A DNA stretch of 64,000 nt, from the NCBI RefSeq assembly GCF_001884185.1, contig NZ_MAOE01000033.1, positions 1 to 64,000 on the forward strand. Direction: 5' to 3'. Source of the stretch: Bacillus albus (lineage in GTDB: Bacteria; Bacillota; Bacilli; Bacillales; Bacillaceae_G). Below, piece after piece: positions 54,278-63,645 of this stretch. The notes beneath the pieces were generated by a model. It worked only from the letters and a program-made list of their open reading frames with translations, had not been told where the DNA came from and did not search any database. Position numbers and translations under genes: made by a program. Each line of letters opens with the position of its first letter. Positions within the stretch are counted from its first letter, which is position 1.

Positions 54278-55363
54278 CTATTTTCGGTTATTTCGTTTCG
54301 TCTTAAACAGTCTCACTAAGTTCGATACAACTGTTTTCGTTACTGCGTAAACTGGCACTGCCAAAATCATTCCGATAATTCCCGCAAAGTTACCTACCCC
54401 TAAAATTAAAATAATAATTGTTAACGGGTGGATATTTAATTTTGAACTCATAATACGCGGTGAAATGATGTTACTTTCAAACTGTTGTACAATTGTTACG
54501 ATAATAATTACAGACAACGCTTGCATCGGAGATACGAACAGACCTACGATAACAGCTGGTGCTGCACCGATAAATGGACCTAAGTTAGGAATGATATTTG
54601 TAAATGCTGCTATAATTCCTAAAACGAAAGCGTATGGTAAATCGATAATTAAATAACCGACAAAAGTAAAAGCACCTACAAATATACAAACGAGCGCTTG
54701 CCCTTGAATATATGCAGATAATGTATCATTCGTTTCCTTAATGATACGAAGTCCTTCTTCACGGTAAGACTCAGGTAATAAACTAACTGCTTTCCCTGGG
54801 AATGCATGTCCATCTTTAAACATATAAAATAAAATGAACGGTACTGTGAAGATCACTAATGCAACGTTCGTGATAATACCAAATAAAGCCGTTGCACTCG
54901 ACGTAATTGTGTTTGGTATATCCTTTAAGTACTCAATTACATTTTTTTCAATTGTTTCAATGGAAACATAGTTTTGTGTAGATAACCATTCAAACAATCT
55001 ATGATGGGATAAATCTTGTATGTATAGTTTTCCCTCTTTAATATAACCTGGCATATTTTTTACTAAATCCATTAACTGTTGTGAGATTGTTGGAACAACT
55101 ACCCCAACACCAACTGCAATTAATGTTATGATAAAAAGATATAACAGTAAAATCGCTAAATTTCTAGGTACTTTTTTATTCTCCAAAAAGACTAACAATG
55201 GGTTAAATATGAAGTATAAAAATAACGCGATTAAGATTGGGAAAAACAAAGTTGATATGAAGATACCAATCGGTTGAAATAAAAACGATATTTTTGTGCA
55301 AATAAATATGATCGCTACAACCATTAGCACTTCTAATGTCCAAAAGTGCACTTTCGATTTCAA
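54278..55363 (-). CDS. AI-2E family transporter (YdbI/YueF-like membrane protein)
   Basis: 361 aa with about eight membrane segments, a long extracellular loop after the second pair, and the conserved ITNIIPNLGPFIGAAPAVIVGL block. The TTG start at 55363 follows AAGGAGGAAG. Despite the name, true substrates of this family vary (sodium/lithium antiport has been described). Confidence 0.88.
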   Translation of the reverse strand: MKSKVHFWTLEVLMVVAIIFICTKISFLFQPIGIFISTLFFPILIALFLYFIFNPLLVFLENKKVPRNLAILLLYLFIITLIAVGVGVVVPTISQQLMDLVKNMPGYIKEGKLYIQDLSHHRLFEWLSTQNYVSIETIEKNVIEYLKDIPNTITSSATALFGIITNVALVIFTVPFILFYMFKDGHAFPGKAVSLLPESYREEGLRIIKETNDTLSAYIQGQALVCIFVGAFTFVGYLIIDLPYAFVLGIIAAFTNIIPNLGPFIGAAPAVIVGLFVSPMQALSVIIIVTIVQQFESNIISPRIMSSKLNIHPLTIIILILGVGNFAGIIGMILAVPVYAVTKTVVSNLVRLFKTKRNNRK

Positions 55364-55511
55364 AAAACTTCCTCCTTTAAACTAGCACTTCTCTTTATTG
55401 TACCAAAATACTCTACAATTTCACATAATATTTTCCTTTACAATATTCCAAAATGCCAATAAATACACTACAATGAGATTACATACAAATTTGCAGGTAA
55501 AGGTGATAAAA

Positions 55512-56333
55512 ATGACACAATGCATCATTTGCAGAAAAGATACGAAAGAACTTAGTGAACAATATGTCATCCCAGAAATATTATGTGGATATTATTTCAC
55601 AAACTCAATTTGTGATACTTGTCATGAACAAATGACAACAAATATTGATCGTCCCTTAATTCGGCATAAATTAAGCCAATATAAGATTGAGCAAATGAAA
55701 AAACAAATTGACTCCCCCCTCTATACGAATGAGCATGGAGAAGAACTTGCGGCTGCTGAGACAGATGTTGTTGAAGTAAGTGATGAAATACTTTATTCCA
55801 ACGCATTAATTATGAAACTATGTAAAAAGCACGATATTTCACTACATAACGAAATTTGGAAAGAAGAACGTGTAACGAAGGTAGCTAGCTCTATTCAACG
55901 TGAATTACTTTTAGATAACCGTAAATACAAAATGAGTGTATTGAAAATGGCGTATACTTTCGCTGTACAAACTGTTGATGGCTATTTTGAAGATCCAGAT
56001 GCGATTGATATCTCTAACATTCTATCAAACGCCGATTTCATGGAATTAAAAGAAAAGAGCATCGTGCGTGATTTAAGCAAAAGTTCTTTATGGAATACAT
56101 TAAATACAAATAGTGAAAACCATTACTTTATTTTATTAAGTGATAAAGATGGCCTGTTCTGTTTCATTCGTCTATTTGATATCTTTGATGTTGTCGTTCA
56201 TTTATCAGAAAAGAGATATGAACTTTCATCACCAATTGTCGGTGTAAATAATGTAAGTAAGCAGGAATTTTATGTCCAAACTTTAAAACAGTATATGGAT
56301 GGGCTATTTAAAGAAAAAACCCCTTCTATTTAA
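55512..56333 (+). CDS. hypothetical protein with N-terminal HNH-like zinc ribbon
   Basis: 273 aa from ATG at 55512 after AAGGTG. It begins CIICRKDTKELSEQYVIPEILCG followed by CDTCHEQ: two CxxC pairs flanking an HNH_5-like start. The rest is helical and acidic with an LSDKDGLFCFIRLFDIF block. Could be an HNH endonuclease-related protein, but catalytic His is uncertain. Confidence 0.6.
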   Translation: MTQCIICRKDTKELSEQYVIPEILCGYYFTNSICDTCHEQMTTNIDRPLIRHKLSQYKIEQMKKQIDSPLYTNEHGEELAAAETDVVEVSDEILYSNALIMKLCKKHDISLHNEIWKEERVTKVASSIQRELLLDNRKYKMSVLKMAYTFAVQTVDGYFEDPDAIDISNILSNADFMELKEKSIVRDLSKSSLWNTLNTNSENHYFILLSDKDGLFCFIRLFDIFDVVVHLSEKRYELSSPIVGVNNVSKQEFYVQTLKQYMDGLFKEKTPSI

Positions 56334-56370
56334 TCGAAATCAGAACATACGGTCTCCTTTCTTGATGAAA

Positions 56371-56387
56371 AGACACTGTGTTATAAT
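56371..56387 (+). promoter_or_regulatory. extended -10 promoter for the antisense RNA
   Basis: TGTTATAAT (TGnTATAAT) at 56379-56387 is a perfect extended -10 element facing right, with a weak -35 region (TTCTTG, 17 bases upstream). The start point would be near 56394. Confidence 0.55.
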
Positions 56388-56448
56388 AAGTATGAAAAGA
56401 ACAATACAATCACATAAACTAATTATTAATTGTATATAAATAAAAAAA

Positions 56449-56475
56449 GACTAGTGTGCGGCTACACACTAGTCC
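56449..56475 (-). terminator. terminator of the toxin mRNA
   Basis: Reading leftwards, GACTAGTGTG-TAGCCG-CACACTAGTC is followed by TTTTTTTATT. The ends of the toxin mRNA and the antisense RNA thus overlap. Confidence 0.75.
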
Positions 56476-56528
56476 GCGTAACTTAGCAGATTGGATTGTT
56501 CATTTATCCTATTTGTTTCTTACAAACA

Positions 56529-56572
56529 AAACAACCCACATTCTATTGGCATAGGTGGGTTGTTATTTTTTG
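56529..56572 (+). terminator. terminator of the antisense RNA
   Basis: AACAACCCAC pairs with GTGGGTTGTT and is followed by ATTTTTT. It overlaps the end of the toxin ORF (stop at 56563) on the other strand. Confidence 0.75.
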
Positions 56573-56655
56573 AGCTTGTCTATTAAAACGACGACGAACG
56601 TTAACAATGCAACGAGAAACAGTCCACCCTGCAGTAGCAACGCTATTTCACTCAC
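56563..56655 (-). CDS. type I toxin, TxpA/holin-like (30 aa)
   Basis: GTG at 56655 stands nine bases behind AGGAGGGGGG, an unusually strong site. The product MSEIALLLQGGLFLVALLTF then VVVLIDKLKK: a short polar start, one membrane helix and a Lys-rich end. This is the pattern of TxpA/putative holin-like toxins. Extended -10 sequence TGGTAAAAT lies at 56726-56734 on the minus strand, so the mRNA would be about 280 nt. The ORF is far too short for normal gene finders. Confidence 0.7.
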   Translation of the reverse strand: MSEIALLLQGGLFLVALLTFVVVLIDKLKK

Positions 56656-56725
56656 GTATTATCACCCCCCTCCTACTTGGAGAAGTGATAATTGAACAAC
56701 CAACCGTACCTTAAGTTACTATTTA

Positions 56726-56734
56726 ATTTTACCA
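56726..56734 (-). promoter_or_regulatory. extended -10 promoter of the toxin mRNA
   Basis: The minus strand reads TGGTAAAAT (TGnTAAAAT); no good -35 box is visible. Confidence 0.4.
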
Positions 56735-56757
56735 TATTTTCTAATAGTTTACGATGA

Positions 56758-56786
56758 AAACCCGCAAGTGAAATACTTGCGGGTTT
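56758..56786 (-). terminator. terminator of the ssu operon
   Basis: AAACCCGCAAGT pairs perfectly with ACTTGCGGGTTT about 65 bases downstream of the last ssu gene. Confidence 0.85.
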
Positions 56787-56851
56787 CTTTATCACGTATT
56801 AACAGACAATAAACAAAATGAAGCAAAACATAGGTGAAACTTTAATCCTCA

Positions 56852-57964
56852 CTATTTTTTTAATGCATAAGCATCTGCTATCATTTCACCAACAATTTTA
56901 GTTCCTTGTTTCTTTTCCTCTTTCAATAAAGGAAATAACAGTTCTGCCACCTCATACGCTTCTTCTAAATGAGGATATCCTGATAAAACAAACGTATCTA
57001 TTCCTAATCCTTCATATTCTTTTATTCTTTCTGCTACTGTGTGCGGATCACCTACAAGGGCAGTACCTGCACCACCTCTTACAAGCCCAATGCCCGCCCA
57101 TAAATTAGGACTTATTTCTAACGACTCTCTCGAACCTTTACTTAAATGTGTCATCCGTTTTTGACCGACTGAATCATATCTTGCAAATGTTTTTTGAGCA
57201 AGCTCAATTGTTTCATTATCTACATATTGAATTAACCTTTCAGCCTCTTCCCATGCTTCTTCTTCTGTCTCTCTTACAATTACGTGTAGTCTAATTCCAA
57301 ATCGTACGTTACGCCCCTTCTCTTCCGCAAGTTTTTTCACTTCATCTATTTTCTCTTTCACTTGCTCTGGTGGTTCGCCCCACGTTAAATATACATCACT
57401 ATGTTCAGCTGCTACTTCTTTACCTGCAGCAGACGATCCGCCAAAATAAATTGGTGGATACGGTGTTTGAACTGGCGGGAATACGACTTTACTATCTGTA
57501 ACTTTAATATGTTTTCCTTCTAAAGAAATACTTTCTCCTTGCAGCGTAGCTTTCCAAACTTTTAAAAATTCATCCGCTGCTTCATATCTTTCATCATGTT
57601 CAAGATACAATCCATCTCCTTGCAACTCAACAGGATCTCCTCCAGCTACTACATTAATAAGTAACCTCCCATCTGAAATTCTATCAAATGTCGATGCCAT
57701 CCTCGCTGCAACTGTCGGTGACATTAGTCCTGGTCTAACTGCTACTAAAAATTTTAATTTCTCTGTTTCAGCAGCAAGTGCCGACGCTAATACCCATGGG
57801 TCTTCACACCCTTGCCCCGTTGGAAGTAACACACCTGTATATCCTAAATAATCAGCTGCCTGTGCAACTTGTTTATAATAACCATATTCAGCTGCTCTTC
57901 CTCTTTTTGTCGTTCCTAAATATCGACCATCTCCATAAGCTGGAATAAACCATAACAATTCCAT
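56852..57964 (-). CDS. ssuD: FMNH2-dependent alkanesulfonate monooxygenase
   Basis: 370 aa, LLM-class flavin monooxygenase fold. It starts [16 protein letters not shown] and has the SsuD block [28 protein letters not shown] in the middle. It releases sulfite from alkanesulfonates with reduced FMN. No flavin reductase (SsuE) lies in the operon, so a shared reductase is needed. Start at 57964 follows AAGGGG. Last gene of ssuBACD. Confidence 0.93.
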   Translation of the reverse strand: MELLWFIPAYGDGRYLGTTKRGRAAEYGYYKQVAQAADYLGYTGVLLPTGQGCEDPWVLASALAAETEKLKFLVAVRPGLMSPTVAARMASTFDRISDGRLLINVVAGGDPVELQGDGLYLEHDERYEAADEFLKVWKATLQGESISLEGKHIKVTDSKVVFPPVQTPYPPIYFGGSSAAGKEVAAEHSDVYLTWGEPPEQVKEKIDEVKKLAEEKGRNVRFGIRLHVIVRETEEEAWEEAERLIQYVDNETIELAQKTFARYDSVGQKRMTHLSKGSRESLEISPNLWAGIGLVRGGAGTALVGDPHTVAERIKEYEGLGIDTFVLSGYPHLEEAYEVAELLFPLLKEEKKQGTKIVGEMIADAYALKK

Positions 57965-58033
57965 ATCTTTACACACCCCTTATTTATTTTAAAATAAAAT
58001 ACCCTATATAAATTACCCCTAATAATTTATATG

Positions 58034-58882
58034 TTAATTCCCTGTCTCGCCTTTAAAATTATCTCTCCATCTTAAAAACTTCACTTCTAGTAAACGTACG
58101 AGTGAATCAGAAAACTTCCCAACGAACGCAAAGATAATAATACCGACAAATACAATGTCTGTATTTGAAAATTGCCTTGCATCCATAATCATATAACCAA
58201 TACCTTCTGTAGATCCCATAAGTTCTGCTACTACTAAACTCACCCATGCAACTCCTAATGATAACCTTGCCCCAAGTAATAGGTTCGGCAGTGCTGCTGG
58301 TAAAATTAGTTTCGTAATTAATTTTCTTTTACTAAACTCTAGCACTCTCGCAACATCAAATAATTTTGAATCTACACCTCGTATTCCTAAAAACGCGTTT
58401 ACGTATAAAGGAAAAAACGCACCGTCTGCAATTAATAATACTTTCGATGTTTCTCCAAAACCGAACCATAATACGAAAAGTGGTGCCACAGCTAAATGAG
58501 GTACAGTTCTTAACATTTGTACTGACGGATCTAAATATTGCTCACTTCTCGTTGAAAATCCAACAATCGTTCCTAAAATAATTCCTAAACTCCCGCCGAT
58601 AAAGAAGCCAGCCGCAGCCCTGAATACACTGATACTTAAATGACCGAATAACTCTCCTGTTTTTATCAGTTCTTGAAAAGCTAGAAATATATCCAATGGC
58701 GTTGGTAATACTGTTTTAGAAACTAGATCGAATACGCCCGCTAACTGCCAAATAATTAATACGATAATCGGTATCGTAATCGCTCTTACTATCACTTTTA
58801 CATTCGTCTTTCGCACTTTCTTTACATTGTTTTTGCCGATCGTTATACTTGCTCTTTTCATAACAGCTTTCGTATTCTCCAA
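58034..58882 (-). CDS. ssuC: aliphatic sulfonate ABC transporter permease
   Basis: 282 aa, about six membrane segments with the permease EAA block (ARVLEFSKRKLITKLILPAALPNLLLG). TTG start at 58882 follows GAGG nine bases upstream; an ATG lies seven codons further in. It lies between ssuA and ssuD in the operon. Confidence 0.9.
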   Translation of the reverse strand: MENTKAVMKRASITIGKNNVKKVRKTNVKVIVRAITIPIIVLIIWQLAGVFDLVSKTVLPTPLDIFLAFQELIKTGELFGHLSISVFRAAAGFFIGGSLGIILGTIVGFSTRSEQYLDPSVQMLRTVPHLAVAPLFVLWFGFGETSKVLLIADGAFFPLYVNAFLGIRGVDSKLFDVARVLEFSKRKLITKLILPAALPNLLLGARLSLGVAWVSLVVAELMGSTEGIGYMIMDARQFSNTDIVFVGIIIFAFVGKFSDSLVRLLEVKFLRWRDNFKGETGN

Positions 58883-58898
58883 TTTACAAAACCTCTTT

Positions 58899-59885
58899 TC
58901 ATTTCGCCTTTACTGCTTTTTCTACGAAAGAATTATCTACAACTTTATCTGTCTTGATTTCTTTCTTTATAGAACCGAGTTTATATTGAAAATCCGCTGT
59001 CTTTTGCTGTTCCTCTATTATTTCTTTCGTTACTGGAACTAAAATTGGTTTATCATGAGTAAACACTTCTTTTACAATTTCTGCATCTATTTTCTTTGCA
59101 GAAGTATATATTTTTATTGCTTCATCAATGTTTGACTCTTGCCATACACGTGCTTTTTCATAAACTTCAAGGAATTTCTCAACTAATTCTGGATGCTCTT
59201 TCGCAAACTTTGTTCTTGCAATTAAAAATTCCGGAGAAGAAACATTTAATCGTTCACCATCTGTAATAACCTTTGCTCCTTTATTTAACGTATGTAGTGA
59301 AATGAATGGATCCCAAATGGCCCATGCATCTACTGATCCTGATTCAAATGCGGGCTGCGCTTCATCTGGTTGCAGTTGAATGACATTTACATCTTTCGCA
59401 TTGATACCTTCTTTTTCTAATGCTCGATACAATAAATTAAATGCACTACTTCCTTTTGCTACGGCAATTTTTTTACCTTTTAAATCTTTTACGCTCGTAA
59501 TTTTGCTATCTTTTTGTACTAGAATACCAGTTCCTTTCCTCGCATAACTTGTATTAGCAATTTCGGTAAATTCAATACCAGCTGCCTGCGCTGAAATAAC
59601 CGGGGAGTTTCCAACTTCGCCAAAGTCTAATCGATTTGATGCGATCGCTTCAAAATAGGGAGGTCCGCTTTGAAACTCTGTCCATTTCACCTTAACTCCT
59701 TCTTTTTTAAACTCCTCTTCAAACCATCCTTTTTTCTGTGCTAATAATAGCGGGCTTAACCCTTGCTGTATACCAATTTGAATTGTTACATCTTCTTTCT
59801 TGCTACTTGCTGTGCTTTTTTCGCATCCTAATAAAAACAAAGATATAGCTAATGCAAAAGAAAGAACTTTTCCTTTTTTATTCAT
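58899..59885 (-). CDS. ssuA: aliphatic sulfonate-binding lipoprotein
   Basis: 328 aa. Lipoprotein signal with lipobox LLGC (Cys21); SsuA/TauA-type binding domain with IGIQQGLSPLLLAQKKGWFEEEF and the GKKIAVAKGSSAFNLLYRAL block. Captures alkanesulfonates outside the membrane. Confidence 0.92.
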   Translation of the reverse strand: MNKKGKVLSFALAISLFLLGCEKSTASSKKEDVTIQIGIQQGLSPLLLAQKKGWFEEEFKKEGVKVKWTEFQSGPPYFEAIASNRLDFGEVGNSPVISAQAAGIEFTEIANTSYARKGTGILVQKDSKITSVKDLKGKKIAVAKGSSAFNLLYRALEKEGINAKDVNVIQLQPDEAQPAFESGSVDAWAIWDPFISLHTLNKGAKVITDGERLNVSSPEFLIARTKFAKEHPELVEKFLEVYEKARVWQESNIDEAIKIYTSAKKIDAEIVKEVFTHDKPILVPVTKEIIEEQQKTADFQYKLGSIKKEIKTDKVVDNSFVEKAVKAK

Positions 59886-59903
59886 ATATAATCCACCCTT
59901 TTC

Positions 59904-60659
59904 CTATATACTCGTTTGAATCAGTCCACCGTGTTCAAACTGTTGTAATACTTTCGTACGAATTTCTTGGAATAATTCCGAGGTTTTACTACGTGGATAA
60001 GGTAAATTATTTTCAATCACTTTATGTATTTTTCCAGGCTTTGCACTTATGAGGATAATTCGGTTTGAAAGATATATCGCTTCATCTATATCATGAGTGA
60101 CGAATAACATTGTCGTTTTCTTCTGTTCCCAAATATTCAACAGTACTTCTTGCAAATGACTTCTAGTAAAAGCATCAAGTGCCCCGAATGGTTCATCAAG
60201 TAATAATACATTTGGATCTCTTAATAAGGCTCTCGCAATCGCAACACGTTGTGACATCCCGCCTGAAATTTCTTTCGGATAAGATTTTTCAAAACCGTCT
60301 AATCGAACGATTTCAATCCATTCCTTTACCTTATCTTTTACATACTTATCTTTTAACGACAAATCTGCAGCAATATTTTCTTCAACTGTTAACCATGGAA
60401 ACAAGCGATGTTCTTGAAAAATAAATCCTTGTTTCTTACTTGGTTTTACGATTTTCTCCCCATCGATGATAACTTTACCTTCAAATTCGTTATCTAATCC
60501 CGCAACAATTTTCAAAAGCGTACTTTTCCCACAACCACTCGGGCCGATTACAGTGACAAAATCGCCTTTCTCTAATCGAAAATTAATATCTTCTAGCACC
60601 TGAACCGTACCAGTTTGTTTCGAAAAATATTTTGATACCCCATCAATTGAAACAGTCAC
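59904..60659 (-). CDS. ssuB: aliphatic sulfonate ABC transporter ATPase
   Basis: 251 aa from GTG at 60659, directly behind GGAGGGGAAATT. Walker [14 protein letters not shown]-loop FQEHRLFPW, signature [16 protein letters not shown], Walker [14 protein letters not shown], and H-loop VTHDIDEA. First gene of ssuBACD. A hairpin terminator lies in its leader. Confidence 0.94.
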   Translation of the reverse strand: MTVSIDGVSKYFSKQTGTVQVLEDINFRLEKGDFVTVIGPSGCGKSTLLKIVAGLDNEFEGKVIIDGEKIVKPSKKQGFIFQEHRLFPWLTVEENIAADLSLKDKYVKDKVKEWIEIVRLDGFEKSYPKEISGGMSQRVAIARALLRDPNVLLLDEPFGALDAFTRSHLQEVLLNIWEQKKTTMLFVTHDIDEAIYLSNRIILISAKPGKIHKVIENNLPYPRSKTSELFQEIRTKVLQQFEHGGLIQTSI

Positions 60660-60716
60660 AATTTCCCCTCCTTGAAATGATTCATCTAAATGAACAGATT
60701 CAGTATTTATATAATA

Positions 60717-60762
60717 AAAAAACCAAAGGCATTTCATTTTGTAATGAAATGCCTTTGGTTTC
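60717..60762 (-). terminator. intrinsic terminator in the ssu leader
   Basis: Reading leftwards, AAACCAAAGGCATTTCATT pairs perfectly with AATGAAATGCCTTTGGTTT followed by TTTTTTTATT. It lies between the promoter (60791-60819) and ssuB, so it could stop most transcription unless something relieves it. Confidence 0.8.
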
Positions 60763-60790
60763 TCCAATTAGCTATTATAGAATTAACTAC

Positions 60791-60819
60791 ATATTATACA
60801 AATATTTCCGATAAGTCAA
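60791..60819 (-). promoter_or_regulatory. promoter of ssuBACD
   Basis: Reading leftwards: TTGACT, 17 bases, TAATAT (or TATAAT with 15). Near-consensus sigma-A. Transcription would start about 60784, some 22 nt before the terminator hairpin. Confidence 0.6.
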
Positions 60820-60840
60820 CTAGGTTTTAATGAACGATAT

Positions 60841-61350
60841 TTATTTTTTATAAATTGTAGCAGTTTCTATAATGATTTTTGGAAGTAACGTTTGAATTGT
60901 ATGTAAAACTGTATGCAGAGATTTTTGTACATATCCATCTTCAAAGTGTTCTAACGGCTCAGGTAATTCATCCTCATCCAATATGAAAAATTCTCCACTT
61001 GGAAGTACCATAATATCAAGGATTAAATCTTCAAAGGATACCACTTCATCCGTTATACAAGTATTCTTTACAATATTAAAATAAGAACCTAGATAACTCC
61101 CCTCCTGATCTCTCCAAACGTATAAATTATATGGCTGATTCCTCCAGTAGTATGCAATTGTACAACTTCCTTCCGGGATCGTTAACTTCGTATCGTTTGC
61201 TGTCATAGTAAAAGAGTACTGTACTTCATGATACAAAACAATTTTATCTGGCTGCGTCTCTATTAGTAAACAAGCATGATCTACAGTTGTAGCATCATAG
61301 CGAATTTTTCTTTCAATAACTTCAATTCCTAACGGACATAAACAACTCAA
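60841..61350 (-). CDS. DUF402 domain protein
   Basis: 169 aa from TTG at 61350, behind GGAGGA at nine bases. Contains FEDLILDIMVLPSGEFFILDEDELP, the DUF402 metal-binding signature found in YgaC-type nucleotide phosphatases and RNA-related domains. Sits alone before the ssu promoter. Confidence 0.8.
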   Translation of the reverse strand: MSCLCPLGIEVIERKIRYDATTVDHACLLIETQPDKIVLYHEVQYSFTMTANDTKLTIPEGSCTIAYYWRNQPYNLYVWRDQEGSYLGSYFNIVKNTCITDEVVSFEDLILDIMVLPSGEFFILDEDELPEPLEHFEDGYVQKSLHTVLHTIQTLLPKIIIETATIYKK

Positions 61351-61448
61351 TTTTAAAATTCCTCCATTTATTTTAGTTCTTTCATTATATCTCTTTATAT
61401 TTCCACTTAGAAAGCGTTCAGCCAATTCATTACTTGTTTTTAAAGATA

Positions 61449-61575
61449 TAAAGTGAAACTTTAATCAGCCCTCACCAATCAGACTTTTATGGGCAGCCCG
61501 ACCCCCACCTAACTTCTTTACTTTCGCTGAATTTTGAGGTGGGGGTCTTACTGCCCATTAAAGCGGGATAAATTC
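61449..61575. repeat. palindromic dispersed repeat, bcr-like
   Basis: GC-rich imperfect palindrome (GGGCAG..ACCCCCACCT ... AGGTGGGGGT..CTGCCC, arms at 61490-61509 and 61537-61556) inside a longer element with GTGAAACTTTAATC at one end. It stands in AT-rich DNA, with no ORF. It resembles the bcr-type dispersed repeats of the B. cereus group; membership not verified. Confidence 0.65.
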
Positions 61576-61593
61576 ATTTTCTACCTCACAAAG

Positions 61594-61620
61594 AAGCCCC
61601 TTCTAAATTAGAAAGGGCTT
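61594..61620 (-). terminator. terminator of the NUDIX operon
   Basis: AAGCCCCTTC pairs with GAAAGGGCTT right after the NUDIX gene. Confidence 0.75.
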
Positions 61621-61631
61621 AAATAACATTA

Positions 61632-62117
61632 TTATTTTATAACCCATGATTTATACGCCTTTACTTCTAAACGAAACTTAGATTCTGTTAACCACTCCAC
61701 AGCACTACATACAAGAGGAGATGAATTATCTTCAGTAATACTTTCTATCGGAATCCATCTAGCTCCTATTGAATCTTGCCCTTCAAATTGTTCCAGTACT
61801 TTGAATTCACCTTCGCATCTTTCAACAAAGTAAAAAACTGCGATATGATGAACATGTGTGTACTCCTTGAATTTTGATGGAAATTGAAAATCAACTGTAC
61901 CTATTTGGTTTACTACCTTCACTTTCAGCCCAGTCTCTTCTTTCATCTCTCTATGAAATCCAGCTAGTAATGATTCTCCTTCTTCTAAACTACCACCAGG
62001 TAAATCATACCGTTTTCTATATGGACCTTTAATTTTATCAATTACTAATAAATTATTGTCTTCAATACAAATGCCGTATACCCCAAACGCACGATGAAAA
62101 TTAGTAGAATTATTCAC
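61632..62117 (-). CDS. NUDIX hydrolase
   Basis: 161 aa. Nudix box GGSLEEGESLLAGFHREMKEETG (Gx5Ex7REUxEExGU variant) with all catalytic residues. GTG start; overlaps the upstream gene by 8 bp, so translationally coupled. Substrate unknown, a nucleoside diphosphate-type compound. Confidence 0.9.
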   Translation of the reverse strand: MNNSTNFHRAFGVYGICIEDNNLLVIDKIKGPYRKRYDLPGGSLEEGESLLAGFHREMKEETGLKVKVVNQIGTVDFQFPSKFKEYTHVHHIAVFYFVERCEGEFKVLEQFEGQDSIGARWIPIESITEDNSSPLVCSAVEWLTESKFRLEVKAYKSWVIK

Positions 62118-63159
62118 GCTTCAACTTCTCCATAACTGCATCATAAAACTTCCGTTCCTCATCAACATTTAAGTGAACACGACTTACTGTTTTAGAAAAT
62201 CCATATAATAATTGCGCCTTCACTGACCCTTTTAGTGTTATTTCAAATGTCGGAGGTTCCTTTATAAATTCCATCACGGTTGCATCAAGAACTTCCTTCT
62301 CTTTCTTTAAAGGTTCTCCTTTATAAAACGTAATTTTATCAATTTGTGTAAATGGTATAATAATTTTCTTTCCTAATCCGATTTGCATGATTATCTTTTC
62401 TTCCGCAACTATAATTGGATTTTTTCGCATTGCTTGTATTTCAGCTAAAAAATAAAACATTGCATACACGTTTAAAATAAGTAAAATCCATGCTATTACT
62501 GGATTCCATTGATGAAGCAAATAATGAAAACCGATACTTTCTATTAAGGTTGCATGGATGATCATGATATATACACCTATTGCACCAGTCTTTTTATGAT
62601 ATGAGTATACGCATTCACCTTCTGGTACTTTTACACGCCACGATAAAAATGCATAATAGATTAACTTACACTCTGTTACAATAACATCTACCAATTTATT
62701 TCTTTTCATAGTAGCATGAAACGCTGCATCAATTGCATAAGAAAATGACGAATACTCTCTTTTATATTCTTTATATTTTCTTAAAATGTTAGGAAGCATT
62801 CTCACGATTTTATAAAGAAGGAATAACTCTACGCATACAAAAGCAATTTCTCCCGCAACTATAATATAAGTAACATATGAAAAATCTAGTAAATATTCAC
62901 TTGGAATAATAAACCTTGCAAATATATAACCAGCTATTACGACAGGAAATATATACGTTAATGAGTATCTTTTTCGAATGATAAAGAAATACGTAATGAC
63001 CGGAATTACAAACATACAATCTAACAAAGAACCAAGTACTACTTCTTTCGGAGCAGCTGGTACAATTGGAAGGGCATACAATACATAGTTTGATAATAAG
63101 ATGAAAGATATTAATCCAAACCAAATACCTTTTCGCCTTCGTGATAATGCGACATTCAT
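62110..63159 (-). CDS. multi-pass membrane protein of unknown function
   Basis: 349 aa, about seven membrane segments, starting at 11-32 and ending near 250, followed by a cytoplasmic C-terminal domain (IIVAEEKIIMQIGLGKK, then FEITLKGSV) that reads like a PH or similar small domain. It lies between a TPR-protein gene and a NUDIX gene. Family unknown. Confidence 0.65.
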   Translation of the reverse strand: MNVALSRRRKGIWFGLISFILLSNYVLYALPIVPAAPKEVVLGSLLDCMFVIPVITYFFIIRKRYSLTYIFPVVIAGYIFARFIIPSEYLLDFSYVTYIIVAGEIAFVCVELFLLYKIVRMLPNILRKYKEYKREYSSFSYAIDAAFHATMKRNKLVDVIVTECKLIYYAFLSWRVKVPEGECVYSYHKKTGAIGVYIMIIHATLIESIGFHYLLHQWNPVIAWILLILNVYAMFYFLAEIQAMRKNPIIVAEEKIIMQIGLGKKIIIPFTQIDKITFYKGEPLKKEKEVLDATVMEFIKEPPTFEITLKGSVKAQLLYGFSKTVSRVHLNVDEERKFYDAVMEKLKRE

Positions 63160-63171
63160 ACGTTCACCCTC

Positions 63172-63645
63172 TTATTTAAAAACCTCATCTAAATGGTCTT
63201 TATAAAATGAAATAGCACGCTCAAACTCTTTTACTTCCTCTACTTTTACGACTGTTTCAAGTAATAATTTCATTGCGGATTCATGTTCGTTTACGTTATA
63301 TTTTGCTAATGATAAAAATACTTTCATTGGATCGTTCTCTGGAAATTTCTTCACCCCAGCTTCTAATACTGCAATCGCCTTTTCATACTCCCCTATACAA
63401 CGATATGTACTCCCTAAACCAATATAAGCACCACAAAGTGATTCACCATCAAGTCCATTTGCTATTGCCTGTTCATAATACGGCATAGCCTCTGTTTCAA
63501 GCCCCATTACATCATGTATCCAGGCGCATTGATATAGTACTTCTGCATCCTTCGTAAAATTTGTTAATCCTATAAGTATCTCTTTGGACTGCGCATATTT
63601 TTTTTCATTTCTTAATTTAATAGCTTGCTTTAATAAATGTTCCAT
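63172..63645 (-). CDS. TPR protein
   Basis: 157 aa from ATG at 63645, eight bases behind GAGGAG. At least three tetratricopeptide units (YQCAWIHDVMGLETEAMPYYEQAI, GLGSTYRCIGEYEKAIAVLEAG). Cytoplasmic; likely scaffold or binding protein for its operon. Confidence 0.8.
   Translation of the reverse strand: MEHLLKQAIKLRNEKKYAQSKEILIGLTNFTKDAEVLYQCAWIHDVMGLETEAMPYYEQAIANGLDGESLCGAYIGLGSTYRCIGEYEKAIAVLEAGVKKFPENDPMKVFLSLAKYNVNEHESAMKLLLETVVKVEEVKEFERAISFYKDHLDEVFK

Larger units (their letters stand above)
56394..56572 (+). ncRNA. predicted antisense RNA antitoxin (RatA-like)
   Basis: From the extended -10 promoter to the GC-rich terminator hairpin (AACAACCCAC paired with GTGGGTTGTT, then ATTTTTT). 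It would be about 180 nt long. It crosses the 3' end and the terminator of the convergent toxin mRNA by about 130 nt, the arrangement of ratA to txpA. It has no ORF of note. Confidence 0.5.

Noticed and set aside
60664-60790. S-box (SAM) riboswitch upstream of ssuB
   Set aside because: The leader before the hairpin is only about 20 nt and lacks the S-box core.
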